64,000 nt of DNA from Laguncularia racemosa. Taxonomy: Eukaryota; Streptophyta; Magnoliopsida; Myrtales; Combretaceae. The translations under genes and the position numbers were made by a program. Under the pieces are notes generated by a model. The model was given only the letters and a program-made list of their open reading frames with translations, did not search any database and had not been told where the DNA came from. Shown one piece after another: positions 1 through 11,865 of this stretch (the stretch's first letter is position 1; every line of letters starts with the position of its first letter). The stretch covers positions 1,426,001 to 1,490,000 of the forward strand of contig JBBMOL010000073.1 in the NCBI GenBank assembly GCA_037954665.1, given 5' to 3'.

Positions 1-264
1 TCGGATCCATCGATTAGTTAGCTCAAAGGAGCACTTTTCGAACCTATCGATCAGTTAGCTCAAAGGAGCACTTTTCGAATCTATCGATCAATTAGCTCAA
101 AAGAGCACTTTTCGAATCTATCGATCAGTTAACTCAAGAAGAGCACTTTTCGAATCTATCGATCAGTTAGCTCAAGGGAGCACTTTTCGAATCTATCAAT
201 TAGTCAGCTCATAGGAGCACTTTTTCAAATTTTTGATAACTGATTAGTCAGCTCATAGGAGCAC
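1..264. repeat. 37-bp tandem repeat array
   Basis: About six tandem copies of a 37-38 bp unit. The shared core GAGCACTTTTCGAA recurs with its CACTTTTCG part at 32, 69, 106, 144 and 181, and a diverged copy follows to about 264. Weaker GTCAGCTCATAGGAGC-like echoes continue to about 480. The array lies just upstream of a polypurine tract and LTR, so it belongs to the 3' untranslated part of a retrotransposon whose body is left of the window. Such arrays are common in Tat/Ogre elements; that link is family knowledge. Confidence 0.85.
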
Positions 265-681
265 TCTTTGAAGGTATTTTTCCAAACAGTCGCCAGTCTG
301 GTCAGACGCTTCTGTTGACACGTGGCCAGCTCATAAGAGCGCTTCCTAAGATAATCTTCTCTTTAAGGTTGCTAGTCCGATAAGACGCTTCCTATCATCA
401 GTTATTCTACACTCCTAAACAATGCTTGAGATATTTCCTATTGCCAATTAGTCAACCCATAGAGCACTTTTTGGGAGGATACATTACTTTAGATTGTTAG
501 GACCAATCCCTAAGCAATACCAACCATCACAAAAGACTCGTGGGATTATTAGCTCTTGGAGCATTTCCCTACTAGAGACCCAATCCCAGATAACCAGCCA
601 AACCAAGACGTTATCCATTCGATCAAGAGGCCAAAAATGGCGTCTTTCTTGTCTTTGTAGTTAAGTTTTTCAAACTTTACT

Positions 682-696
682 ACAAAGAGGGGCAGC
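682..696 (+). other. polypurine tract
   Basis: Purine-rich ACAAAGAGGGGCAGC lies directly before the TG of the LTR at 697. In LTR retrotransposons this tract primes plus-strand DNA synthesis. Its position fixes the element as plus-strand and identifies the downstream repeat as the 3' LTR. Confidence 0.7.
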
Positions 697-968
697 TGTA
701 AACACCCCATTTTTGCCCTAATGATCAATAATAATCAACCACAATTTTTTCCAATTTTTCCATATTTTTCTCTAATTTAGCAAAAATAGGAAAAATATTC
801 AAAAAATAAAAATAAATAGGAAAATACATCAATTTTGGAAAATAATTTCAGAAATGGCAATAATAAGGGTTAAATGATTTTTACAAATTTTTTAAATTTC
901 AAAAAATACAAAAAAATAAAAAAATCGCATTGCATATATGTAATTTGCGAAATAAATAAAATCGCGAA

Positions 969-1041
969 AGTGGGCTAGCTCAGCTGGTCCTAACCAGGGT
1001 CAGGCGCGCACGGATGGGTGCGAGGTCAGGGGTTCGAAATG
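969..1041 (+). other. tRNA-like segment with Pol III A and B boxes
   Basis: TAGCTCAGCTGG at 976-987 matches the consensus A box of tRNA genes exactly. GGTTCGAAAT at 1031-1040 matches most of the B box. The spacing is longer than in a normal tRNA and no full cloverleaf with matched acceptor ends is evident, so this is not called a functional tRNA gene. It may be a tRNA-derived segment captured by the LTR or a SINE head. Confidence 0.5.
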
Positions 1042-1383
1042 CGGGGGAAGCAGAATCCGCGTTTTGCAAAATTTTACTCTGCTTGGGACACGTGTCAGCA
1101 TCCGATTGGCTGGAGCGAACGCACGCGCCGGGCGCGTGATCGTCTTCAACCTTTGTCTGAGATCGCCGGCGAGGAGAAAAATCCGAATTTCGGCCGTTTT
1201 GATTCGATTTTTTTGCACAAATCCAACAGATCTTCAACAGAAATACGATAAACATCATCCAATTGGAATCAAATCTCGACAAATCGATGGATTTACACAA
1301 ATCGGAGTTGGTTTTTTTAACCGCAAATCCGATTTGCTTCGATCGGTGGAAATCCGTGCTTATCCAACTCGATTTCGAATGCC

Positions 1384-1391
1384 TATAAATA
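1384..1391 (+). promoter_or_regulatory. LTR TATA box
   Basis: TATAAATA followed by GAGG inside the LTR, about 690 bp from its start. This is the expected position and form of the Pol II core promoter at the end of U3. Transcription would start roughly 30 bp downstream. Confidence 0.6.
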
Positions 1392-2788
1392 GAGGATGAA
1401 GTGGAGAAGCAAAATCACGGATCAAAAGTGAGAGAAAGAGAGAAAAAGGACAGAATCGAAGCCTCGTTGGAGTTGTTCAAAACCGCGACCATCGATCAAG
1501 TGTTGGGCAGCCACTAGGAGGCGTTTCTGAAGCAAATCATCGCCATAGTTGAGTTCCTTATCCCTGAAAACCTAGGAATCGACACCTCAACAGCTTCGAA
1601 AGGCCGCCGGAATGTGGTCAACGAGCACTCTCAGCCACCGCATCCGATCGACCCGATCCGACCGACCCGACCCGCGCACCGACTCGAATCCAGGTAAGAC
1701 GGATTTTTCGATTTTATTTTATTTTATTTTATTTTTATTTATTTAATTATGTTATTTATTTCAAATTTATTTATTTACTCATTTGTTATTTATAATTCAA
1801 TAAATAGAAAAATGTTAGAAATTAAATTTTTTAGGATTTAATGATAAAAAAATAAAAATAATAATTATAATAATAAATAATAAAAATGTAGAAAATTTGT
1901 AAAGAAAATAATAAAAATATTAGAAAAATAACAATAAAAATTTAGATTTTTAAAATAGGATAGATAAAAATCTAGGAGAAAATTTTTCAATAAAAATAAA
2001 AATTATAAAAATTATGAAAAATTAATAAAAACTAATAAAAAATTAAGAATTAATAAAAAAATTATTAAAAATTCATAAAAATCAATAAAAATTTATAATA
2101 GTAGAAATGAGTTGAAAAATAGAAAAAAATGAGTTTTATCACTTAGAAAAATCACTTTCCCAAATAAATCCAAAATTGGTGTTTTTCCTTAAAATTATTA
2201 TTTTCAAAAATCAAATTATTAAGCTTAGGCTTAGATTTTTTTAACAAAATCCTAAAATAGTAAAAACTTAAATCAAGAGAAATTTCATAATTAAAATTCA
2301 CAAACACACTTAAAGTTTTTCAGGAAAAGCGAACTACGGCTTGTTTGATCCTGAATAGCAGGTACGTAGGCACCCATTTGGGGAAACCCTAAAAAAGGAA
2401 TAAAAATCATTTTCCTAGTATAATTCACTCAAAAACATAATAAAACAAAACAAAAATAAAATAAAAGACATTTCAAGATAGAGTAAATTTTAGGAGATTG
2501 GGTGGTAACCTTAGGGTTTTAATAGGTTAGCCTCCGAACTTAGAAACTCTGATTTTCCATTTTCCTCTTTTCACAAAAACGAGAAGAGAAAATCACGACG
2601 ACTAGTAGTCCAAATTAGGACTAATCCGCTCCATTAGTCTTAATTCAATTTTTCCCAACAACAGTTGGGTGGCGACTCCAAAATAAAACGAAATTCCTAA
2701 CTCAAGTCGAGGATCTACATTAGATGAGCATAGGGTTTAGTATAGATCGGATTAGGAATGGGAAAAATAAAAAATTAGACTCGACACA

Positions 2789-3968
2789 TACATTAAATTT
2801 AAATTTAATCATTTTGCTCTTTGTGGCATTATAGTAAAATTAACTAAGCAAAATCAATGATGCACAAGATAAATTACATGGGTAGGTAAGAGCAAATATT
2901 ATTACTAATATATTATTTTCTCTGCATTGGGTTTTCCATCATGTTTTTTGTAGTACCAAAACCTTACCTTAAACACTATAAGGTTTTGAATCATGTTCTA
3001 AAACTCATTGAAATTTCTATAAGGTTCTTCTCAAATGGGATGAGTCAAATACCTTATAATGAACTACTTGATTGCATCCTTAGAAGAGACGTGAGAGGAA
3101 GAATGAACAATCTCAATAGCTCTTGGATGCATGTGATAGATTCATTGTTCTTAAACACGATTCAAGTGTTCTTTGTTTAATTAACTATTTTGATCTTTTA
3201 AAGCAAGATTTCAGCAACAAGATGATGTTCTTCTAGAACTTTCACGATAAATGGGGAAGAAGGTGCATCTATATATAGATTCTAAGGTCTGTTTTCAACC
3301 GTCAAATGACTTTAGAGATCAAAGGATTGGATGAGTCTTTCATAGACATCCATTGGATTATTTTAATGATCAATGGACAAGATGCATTCATGATATAATG
3401 TAACTCCTCTTTTGGGGCTTAATATAAGTGATTCCTTATTAGGCTTATGGCGTAAGCCTATAGACAAGTCTTATATCCATGCAAGCTAACTCAAAAAGAC
3501 CAAAAGAATGGACATACTAGTCCGGTGATTATTATTGTGAGCCAATTAAACCAAGTCTTCTTAATACATTTCTAATAAATGGATCTAACTTTTAGAACCT
3601 ACCACTAGACCAAATAGTCTATCCATAAAATAAACTAGGGCTACACTTAATACCCAAATAGATCTATTACAACATTTAGTGGGAAAAAAAAAAAACTTGT
3701 TGAATTACAATCAAACCAAACTTAAAATTAGTTTTTTTTAAAAAAAGCCATCCTATTTATGGTCTTGTTTGCATTTAATATGTCAATTGGTGATTTGGTT
3801 TGAGTATTCTAACTGAATCGATTCTCTATTAAAGTACAGTGACTTGTCAACAAAAATTCTTTTTTTCCTTCCATCATATGCGATATAATCATTGTCCTTT
3901 TTTCAGGTAATTAAAGGCACAGTCATCCTTACTCTTAATAATGCAATGCTCTAAAAATGTTTATGGAA
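2789..3968. other. intergenic, no gene recognised
   Basis: AT-rich sequence. Short open frames occur (for example 2941-3180, 79 codons) but show no domain, composition bias or splice context that would support a gene. No repeat boundary was found. Confidence 0.6.
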
Positions 3969-4243
3969 GAGGAAATTACAAACAACTCCCTAAACTTTAA
4001 TATCGTTGTGGATATACACTTGAATTTACAAAGCATACTTAATACCCTTAAATTCCAATAAATTATCCAATAACTTTCTAAAATGAAAATAACCTCTCTA
4101 AAATTTGATCTTAATATACAAATATCCTCGAGACTTATCAAAGTATCCTTTAAAAGGTATAAAAAATATATTTTATAAATTTAGAGGTATTTCCATATTC
4201 ATATTAAAATAAAAAACTTTAAGAGGTAATTTGCAATTTTCTC
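3969..4243. mobile_element. MITE-like inverted-repeat element
   Basis: A 275-bp AT-rich element with imperfect terminal inverted repeats of about 30 bp. The left end GAGGAAATTACAAACAACTC pairs with the reverse complement of the right end, GAGAAAATTGCAAATTACCTC. There is no coding capacity. The ends resemble plant non-autonomous Mutator-like MITEs, but no clean target duplication is visible, so the superfamily is left open. Confidence 0.55.
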
Positions 4244-7053
4244 TTAAAAAAATAAAGACATAAAATTAAGCTTATTTGAATATTTCACACAATAGTTAAG
4301 TGTATACTTCAAATTGAGATGAGTGGACTTAAAAGCCATGCAAATGATGAATGATTACACAGAAGTACGAAGAAAACAGATCTTGGGGCAACAAGGTTTC
4401 CACTGTCCACCTACAGCCGTAAAAGGCACCAACAAACGCTCTCGGTGAATATCGACGTTTTGTTAAAATGGGGCTGTCCAAGATTCGGATTGCATTGGTA
4501 AATGTCAATTACAGTTAGAGATGTCACCACATGGAGGAAGCGACAACAGTGCCAGCAGGGAACACATGGGAGCCACCATTAAAATTGGAAAAGAAGCTGA
4601 TGCTCAAATTTTACGTGAAAAAGGGAAAAACTACAAGCAAAACCTACTCATGGTTCTTTCAATCACATGGCAATTGTTTTCACAATCAAGTCATGTTTAA
4701 ATTCTGTACAACCCTCATAACTCAAACTAGTACACTTATAAAAGAGGAAACTACCGTTTAAATTCATGATGTACTTTTTACCACTTTTTATTTCTTATGA
4801 GTTTTGCATTTTTCTTGCTTAAAATTAGGGTTTTGCTAATTGATCACCCATTATATTTGTTAGCTTATTTTTTAAAAAAGATTTTCGTTTATCTTATGAA
4901 AATCATCAGAGTTTTACAAAAAAAAAAATAATTAAAAAAAATTATATAACTATTAACATATATGTTTAATGCTCATTAGAATAACTTTTCAGACGAATAT
5001 GTTTAATATGCTCGCTAGAATAACTTTTTAGATGAATATCAACATTTAGAATCGTTTGCTACCTTTATTTCCAACAATCAATTGTCAACAACCGTTCAGA
5101 ACTACTAATACTTGCGTTCTCTTAAGCTTAGTAGGACAATGCTTGATTATTCTAAACTTTTGATTATTATAAGTGTCAAGAAAGTTGTGAAAAAAAAAAT
5201 TAAAAAGCATTTTTGTTAATCAAATGCACCCTAAATTGCTTTTTAGGTTTTTTTTTTTTTAATTAAATACCAATCTAAAGATGAACCCAAATCATCACAA
5301 TTACGAAGTGAGTTAATAGACCGAAATCAGTCATGTTCTAGTGACATGAGGATTTTACATATTTAGCACTTTGATTGAATTCAGTAATATAACATATTTA
5401 GCACCTTTAATCGAAATGGTGCATTATTAACAAGTTAGCAATGAAATTCACCATATCTACATAAAGTAAATACAAATATACATCTGCAGGCTCCCACGAC
5501 TCAATAACATGGTCACTTTTTTTCTGTTAGGATGAAGATCGATTTGCCTTCATATATATATATGATGATGACCTGAAAAAGGAGTTAGATGTTTCATTTT
5601 AAAATTGGATGGTAGAAAGGAAAAAATAATAAGATTCGGTGGTTTATTTTGATTTGATTTGATTTTATTTTTGTGTTCAAGTGTCTTTTAGAGTAAGATA
5701 AAATGTAATATAAATTTAGATATAATAAGAATAAATTTAAACCATATACCGCACATAAAAAATACAAAAAAAAAAATTCACATCAAAATTTTTATAAGAC
5801 AAGATAGACATAAATAAGATGTAAATGAAACACAAGTAATGCATATATGTAAGTAAAGGTTTTTTTTTTTTTTTTACGGTTTAATCCTAATATTTTGTTA
5901 TTAAGCTTACTTTTGATATTTAAATTCTAAACATGAATTGACTAAGATGGAGAACTACTGATAAACTCAGTCTGACAAATCTTGCATGAAGCCATTAGAC
6001 TAATTACTTCCTTGGCTGTGCTGACTTTGATTGCATGAAAATAGATTCTATTAATTAACCATCTATCATTGGCTCCACCTAAGTCGGCCGGCAAAATGAT
6101 TTATTAGCCACACCAAATATTGGATACTTGAATAAGAAGAATTATGATTTTCTCTGATGGGTACAGAATTACCAAAAAAAAAATTTATGTGTTACGTGAC
6201 ATATGAAGTGACAAGATGAAATTGTGTTTAGAAAAACCAATTTATATATAGAAAAACTTTGCAAATTTATATCGTATTAATGTTATAAGGGGTTCTACTA
6301 AAGGGTAATAGGGTAATTGAACCTATAAACTAGTATTGGTTTAGGGCAATTGTCAATTTATAATAGTAATTCTATTTTTATTAAATACTTGCTGTAATAA
6401 TGTTTTTCTTATTTTAATTATAACTCATACATTAAGGACATTTTTACAAAATTTACAATATAAATGACTACTACAAAATATACTTTGCTATTATAACATG
6501 TCTAGCATATTTAAACTGCTCATAAGTATTAGCGTATTAGAATTGTTGGTTTTTTATTTTGCATAATTTATAAAGTACCTCCAATACATAAGTTATTATT
6601 ACAATATCAGAAAAATCGTTGTGATGAATACGTATTAAAAATATAATTATTACTATAAATTGGCAGCTACAATAATTAATTGTAAATCAATGCAAATTTA
6701 CAGCCTTACTACCAAATTTTCTTATACTTTGCCAGGAGGCATTTCCAAAACGAATAATAATAATAATAATAATAAACGAGTGCGACAAAATAGCATCTCT
6801 TATGATTATAGAATTGAAAACAAGTGGAAATAAAGAAAGGATAGAACTGTCGAGTCATGAGCTTTTTCATTTAAAGAAAGAAATATTTTAAGAAGTTGCA
6901 ATACCAAGAATTAAAATATGTGTACAAATCAAGAGCTATTGTTTTTTTTTTCTATATAATATTCTTAATGACTGCTCATTATACTGGTCATCGGCCGTAT
7001 ATTCTTAGTTAATGTTACTATAATCAACTATAGCCAGCTGCATGTGCTCGGAT
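4244..7053. other. intergenic AT-rich DNA
   Basis: No gene or bounded element recognised. Small homopolymer and simple repeats occur, including an (AAT)n run at about 6753-6775. The 76-codon open frame at 4531-4761 has no recognisable similarity. Confidence 0.6.
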
Positions 7054-7835
7054 TAAACTAGTAATTCTATTATATAGAGTATTTATTTATATTCTATTTG
7101 ATCAAGTAGATTTTTTACGATTATTAAAAATCATAAGGTAAATTTTAAATATAAATTTTTTAGACCTTACTCCTATATAATAGGTTATGGATACAAGATT
7201 TTCCTGCAGTATATCTATTCTAAAACCTGTACTCCAAAATATAAGAGTATAGGTTTTAAGATACCTTATACTTGTTATATAAAATATTATTAATAAATAA
7301 ATACTAAATAATAATATTATAATTTTTTTCACGATAAATATTTTAGTAAAAAGGTAAAAAAAATGTTTAAATCTATAAGTTAATAACCCTAAACATTAAA
7401 TATAATATCACTCGTTCTTTTCTTTATCCTTTCTCATTTTCCTTTCAAACTTCAAGTTTTCTATTCTTTTGTTTTGTTCTTCTTATTTATTAAGTAGTAA
7501 AATCGTAAAACTTAAAATAATTAAGATAGAAATATTACCCTTTTTTTTTAATTTCACATTTTTGTTACGGGTTTCAAAATTTTTTTATATAAAGAATTTA
7601 TAATATTATATATAAATTATTTTTTTGATATCACATAAACTTAAAATTTATAAAAAAAAATGTAAAACTTATAGGTTCTATAAGATATCTTGTACTTTAT
7701 AGATTTTACAAGATATAGGGTGATTCTAGGATACTATAAGGTAAGTTTTGATTTTAAAAGTTGGAAATTTGTATCTTACAAGATAGGATATGAGTAGTGT
7801 TTTATATTTTATTCATCCTATATTTGTTTATTCCT
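7054..7835 (+). mobile_element. hAT-like non-autonomous element, copy 1
   Basis: Aligns by eye over its whole length with the copies at 19381-20187 and 25492-26315, in the same orientation. Shared blocks include GTAATYYTATTNTATAG near the left end, a pyrimidine-rich ATTTTCCTTT region in the middle, and ATTTGTATCTTACAAG near the right end. The termini are diverged and no target duplication is recognisable, so the edges are approximate. There is no transposase. Confidence 0.6.
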
Positions 7836-8300
7836 AATACATGCTCTATTATCTTAGATATATTGCTTTTGATGTTTAAGGTTTTACAGATATTTTTATT
7901 TCGTCTTCTATGAAAAACATAATCATTTAAGACTGATTAGAAATCATTTTATGTATCTTCTAATCTGGATGCCCTATTATAGCAATTCTACTTGTATTTT
8001 GATACCAATTTGTGCTGCCATTTTAAGATCCAAAATCTGGCCATGGTGATGGATCTAAACCCGATCAAGGATTCAATAGTTTTATAAGTCAGGCATGGTC
8101 CACCCTTGAAAACCTATGGACTTGGTGGGCCTTCACGGGTGGACAAAAGAAAAAGAGGGCAGCAAAACAACTTCCAGTTTTCTAAACTCGTTAAGAAGGC
8201 CATGAGACTTGGTGGTCCCTAGAAGCTAGAACCATGACAATGCCGCTAGACACAAGTCATCCTCTATTCTGCCACTTTTGGGACCTAAGACTCTTATATT
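7836..8300. other. intergenic, higher-GC patch
   Basis: No gene recognised. The segment at about 8030-8290 is less AT-rich than its surroundings and contains several short repeats of GGACTTGGTGG type, but has no open frame of note. Confidence 0.5.
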
Positions 8301-8308
8301 AGACTAGG

Positions 8309-8683
8309 CAAGGCTAGCGATTTGTATCCACCTATTGTGTTTAAATAGATTTGTCTTTTAAAAATATTGATTCGTAATATGATATATTTAATAATCGTGT
8401 TTTGTATTCATATTTGACTTGTTTGTCTATTCAAAAGTAATGAATAAATTTATAAAATAATTATAAATATAAAAAAAGGACAATTGGAAAATTAATATTT
8501 ATAAATAAAAATGATATAATCTTAACACTTAAAATTATAACATAATAAGAGTTTAATAAAATAAAATTATATAATTTATAATATAGTATATGTATATATA
8601 TTTGTGTGATACATATATATGTCTTATAGTTATATAATCTATATACATATATTATATATATAAATATATGCTATATATGTTTT

Positions 8684-8715
<32 letters not shown>

Positions 8716-9223
8716 CATATAGTTTTATAATCTATATTTAAGTGAAGCATACATATGTTATTATAATGTATTACTTGATACATATTACATATTTATTTAA
8801 ATAATATATTTGTTATATATATATATATAATTTATATTTAAGTATAACCTATATACATACATATACATATATTAATGCATGATATAATTTATATAAGTCT
8901 ATATGTATGTTATATATATATATATGTGTATGTATGTATGTATGTATGTATGTATACACACACATATGTTATATATATTTTAGTTATTATATTGTTAAAT
9001 AGATCCGTAGGTCAAACCGAGGACCTATTTATGGGATTTGTCTAATAAATAGGTTTATAAGTAGGTTTGTAAGTTAAACTCAAACCTAAATACAAAATTT
9101 ACCACATTTAAATAGGTTTGACTTATTTGTATTTCATATCGATTTTTTTCTTACACAAACCTGTTTATAATCGTATCATGTCATGTATGGATTTGCAGGT
9201 CATATCCCAAATTACCAGCTTTA
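8309..9223. mobile_element. hAT-like element with 8-bp duplication (second family)
   Basis: The left end CAAGGCTAGCGATTTG and the reverse complement of the right end TAAAGCTGGTAATTTG form an imperfect 16-bp inverted repeat. The flanks AGACTAGG (8301-8308) and AAACTAGG (9224-9231) match at 7 of 8 positions, as expected for a diverged 8-bp hAT target duplication. GCTGGCAATTTG-type ends are typical of plant hAT MITEs (family knowledge). The interior is non-coding, with a long expanded TA-rich tract. Confidence 0.6.
8580..8962. repeat. expanded TA/TATG microsatellite region
   Basis: Long stretches of (TA)n and (ATAC/TATG)n, including TATGTATG runs at about 8930-8955 followed by ACACACA. They lie inside the hAT-like element and make much of its length. 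Confidence 0.85.
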
Positions 9224-9231
9224 AAACTAGG

Positions 9232-11576
9232 TACCAATGCCCTTTCATATGATACAAACAAAATAAGATGAAATATAAACAAAAGATAATCTTTCAGAGT
9301 GATAGTTATACATAGAATTTTGTTTTGGCTTCTAATTATTCACAAGGACATAGAAATGCATCACAACCTATTGTTTGTGGATTCAATAGGAAAGTAAGTA
9401 AACCCGCCTAGTATAAGGAAAGTATGAGTTATGGGGGTATTGAGGCTGTTTAGCATTACCACTTCGATGCTCAAATTAGAAAAGTTAATGAGAGTTAAGA
9501 GATAACTAGAAAAATAGCCAAGAGACTAAAAGTTTTTTATCTCTTTACTAGTAAATGGCTTTGAGTATTTATAGGTAAATCAATATGCAGTTATCTTTGG
9601 AGAATGTAGGCACGTCTATGACTACATGTATGGGGCATCCAAGTAGTGAGAGAGTGGGCAACTCAGTTTGTAACATGTTTTATCTTTAGTTGTCCAAATC
9701 AAGGGATTGTGGGTAAGAAGGTCGAGCTCTCACTTGGACTGATAATCAAGCTTCCCATGTGAAATAAAATATGAGCCTAAATCGAGCCTAGGTCATAGTT
9801 GCAATGGCCTATCAACACAATCGGATGAGCAAAATGAAAGTAGAAGGAAGTTCTATAGAGATTTCTGGTAGTATATATATATAACCATAGATGATGATAA
9901 AGAGAAGATTTTGAGGGAAGTGCAAAGGGATACAAGTGAGGATCGAATAGAATTTAGAAGTATATCTTTCTCTAATGGTAAAAATAAATAAATATGCGAG
10001 TCATGGAAGTAAGCCATGATTGTTAAAATTTATGGACCCTCCCTAGACTATAAAATTCTATTTAAAAAGCTGCAACATATATGGTTTTTTTGCACAAAGT
10101 TTCTTCATGATAGTAAATAACATGGGATATTACACAATCACCTTTAGAAATGAAGATCTTAAAGCTGTATTGCCTCTGTTTCTATATGGCCACTTCCTAG
10201 CCATTAGAAAATAGGAGCCCGATTTCAAAGCGTTTGAATCCTTTTTTAAATTAGTGGTATTTTGTATAGGAATTAAAAAACTCCCCTTAGAGTACCATGC
10301 TCGTGTTGCTTGAACAAGGATTGGTGAAGCTTATGGTTCAATTCTTCGCTTTGATACTTACATAACAAATACAGAAAGGGGAAAATTTTCTCCACATTGT
10401 GTAGCTGTGTTTCAATAAACCACTTGTCCATATAATTGTAATTGATGATAATATATATAGTATTAAATATGAAGGAGTTAAGTCTATGCTTCGCTTATGA
10501 ATGCAATAGCCATCCAGCGACTCAATGCCATTTGAAGAAGTCTAATGCTAGAAATGATTATAAATTAATGTCAATGCATATAAAATGTTATTTTAATTGA
10601 GCTTGAATCAAACTTAAATGTAATCAAGTTAAATCAAGTTTGAATATCAATATTGTTTTAATTAAAAAAAATTCAAGCCTAAATAAGTTGACTCAATAGA
10701 GTTCAAACTTGTTGAATACTAGATGGACTTACACTCAAGCTAAGAATTTTATATTGATCAAGTTTGACTCTAATTTAATTTTTGAAATTTAAATAGATGA
10801 GTTTCAATCCAAGTTTATTGTATTGTTTCAACTCAAATCATTTATAACTTTATCCTTAACATTAGGTAAGGGATGAAATGAGGTCAACTTATAAAGTTAT
10901 GATGGTTGTCATGGTTTCTCCCTCCTTTTTCCCTCTTTTCAATAGAGTTTACACTTAGATGATTTTTATCATTCCAATTTCATTATGAGATTCAATATTT
11001 CCTGTAATATTCTCTAAATTGGAACATAGTTCGTAGAATCATTGTAGGAAAAGCAAAGTAAACCGGCATATTTAACCTGACCCAGCTACAAATGCTCTTC
11101 TAGTAGCAATTTTATCCATTAAAGCCTTTTTTTTTTTTTTTTCGGTTGGTCCTTTATTTGTCTTTTTAGTGATACATTCGTCAAATGCATGGTAATAACA
11201 AAATTTCCTGAATAAGAAAAATATCTTGAAACTTAATATTGAAAAAATATTTCAATAAGGGGGTGCTCCCTAGTTAAAGAATCCCTTTACTAGTTGGAGG
11301 TTCTTCAACAAGTTTCCATGGTTTCACAGATCCGGCTAAGATAGCTATCAAAATACTTTTTACCTGAAGATCCTTCCATACGCAAAAGAGAACAGCAAGC
11401 TTATATGTTACCACTCAGAAGCTCTTGCCAATGAAAACCTCGTTTCATTGTGGAACTAATGCCCCCATTGAGGACGATTAGGCTTTCTGTAGAACAAGTT
11501 GGCCGAAAGAACTAGTTCATGGACTTACAAAAGCAACCAATCTTTGGAGTAAATTCATCAACAGTATAGGAAACGG
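9232..11576. other. intergenic, 3' side of the kinase gene
   Basis: No gene recognised. The part at about 10590-10860 is a low-complexity repeat rich in CAAGTTTGA-like words (listed separately). The rest is AT-rich and unassigned. Confidence 0.55.
10590..10860. repeat. dispersed AAGTTTGA-rich repeat, copy outside the gene
   Basis: Recurrent short words such as TCAAGTTTGA, CAAACTTGTTGA and CTCAAGCT. The same words and order (TTCAAACTTGTTGAATAC here, CTCAAACTTGTTGAGTAC there) occur in the tenth intron of the kinase gene at about 12110-12440. This suggests two copies of one degenerate non-autonomous element. Ends and family are not resolved. Confidence 0.5.
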
Positions 11577-11865
11577 TCAATCTCCATACTCAGAACCGGG
11601 AAAAAGGAGCAGCCTTGTCCGAATCTCCAACATCAAAATGGCCTTGCATGCTATGGCTTGTTTTGGTAGTCTAGGCAGTCCAAGTACCACCAGCTTTGTT
11701 GCAGTCCTAACGAATGAAATATATGAAATGTGGATAGCCACGTTTCCAGTCTCACTCCAACCACACCTTATACCGCACAATGAGCAGATAGGAGTTCGAG
11801 GGGGGAAAAACTACAGCAATTTTTCTATACATAATTAACATCTTAAACTACATGGATTAATGAAA
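11577..11865 (-). other. probable 3' UTR of the kinase gene
   Basis: Sequence immediately downstream of the kinase stop codon (TGA, 11868-11866). It is less AT-rich than the DNA beyond. No single convincing polyadenylation signal was identified, so the transcript end is unknown. Short open frames on both strands here are chance frames. Confidence 0.4.

Larger units (their letters stand above)
1..2788 (+). mobile_element. 3' end of Tat/Ogre-like Ty3/gypsy retrotransposon
   Basis: Only the 3' terminal part is in the window: non-coding sequence with tandem repeats (1-681), a polypurine tract (682-696) and a long LTR from 697. The order polypurine tract, then TGTAAACACCCC, is the usual start of a Tat/Ogre-type LTR. 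No coding sequence of this element is visible. The family call rests on this LTR start and on general layout, so subfamily is uncertain. No target duplication can be tested because the 5' LTR is outside the window. Confidence 0.6.
697..2788 (+). repeat. long 3' LTR (right end approximate)
   Basis: Begins TGTAAACACCCCATTTTTG. It contains a tRNA-like segment near 969, a TATA box at 1384 and a long A/T-only stretch at about 1715-2110. The right edge is not certain: TCGACACA ends at 2788 and would give the usual CA terminus, but there is no second LTR to align with. A GTGGCGACTCC motif at about 2670 looks like a tRNA-Arg primer-site relative and could mark a different boundary. Confidence 0.5.

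Noticed and set aside
1..264. CRISPR-like regular repeats
   Set aside because: Units are contiguous tandem copies without unique spacers, in a plant retrotransposon context.
969..1041. Functional tRNA gene
   Set aside because: A and B boxes are present, but the spacing is too long and no matched acceptor stem or clear anticodon arm is visible.
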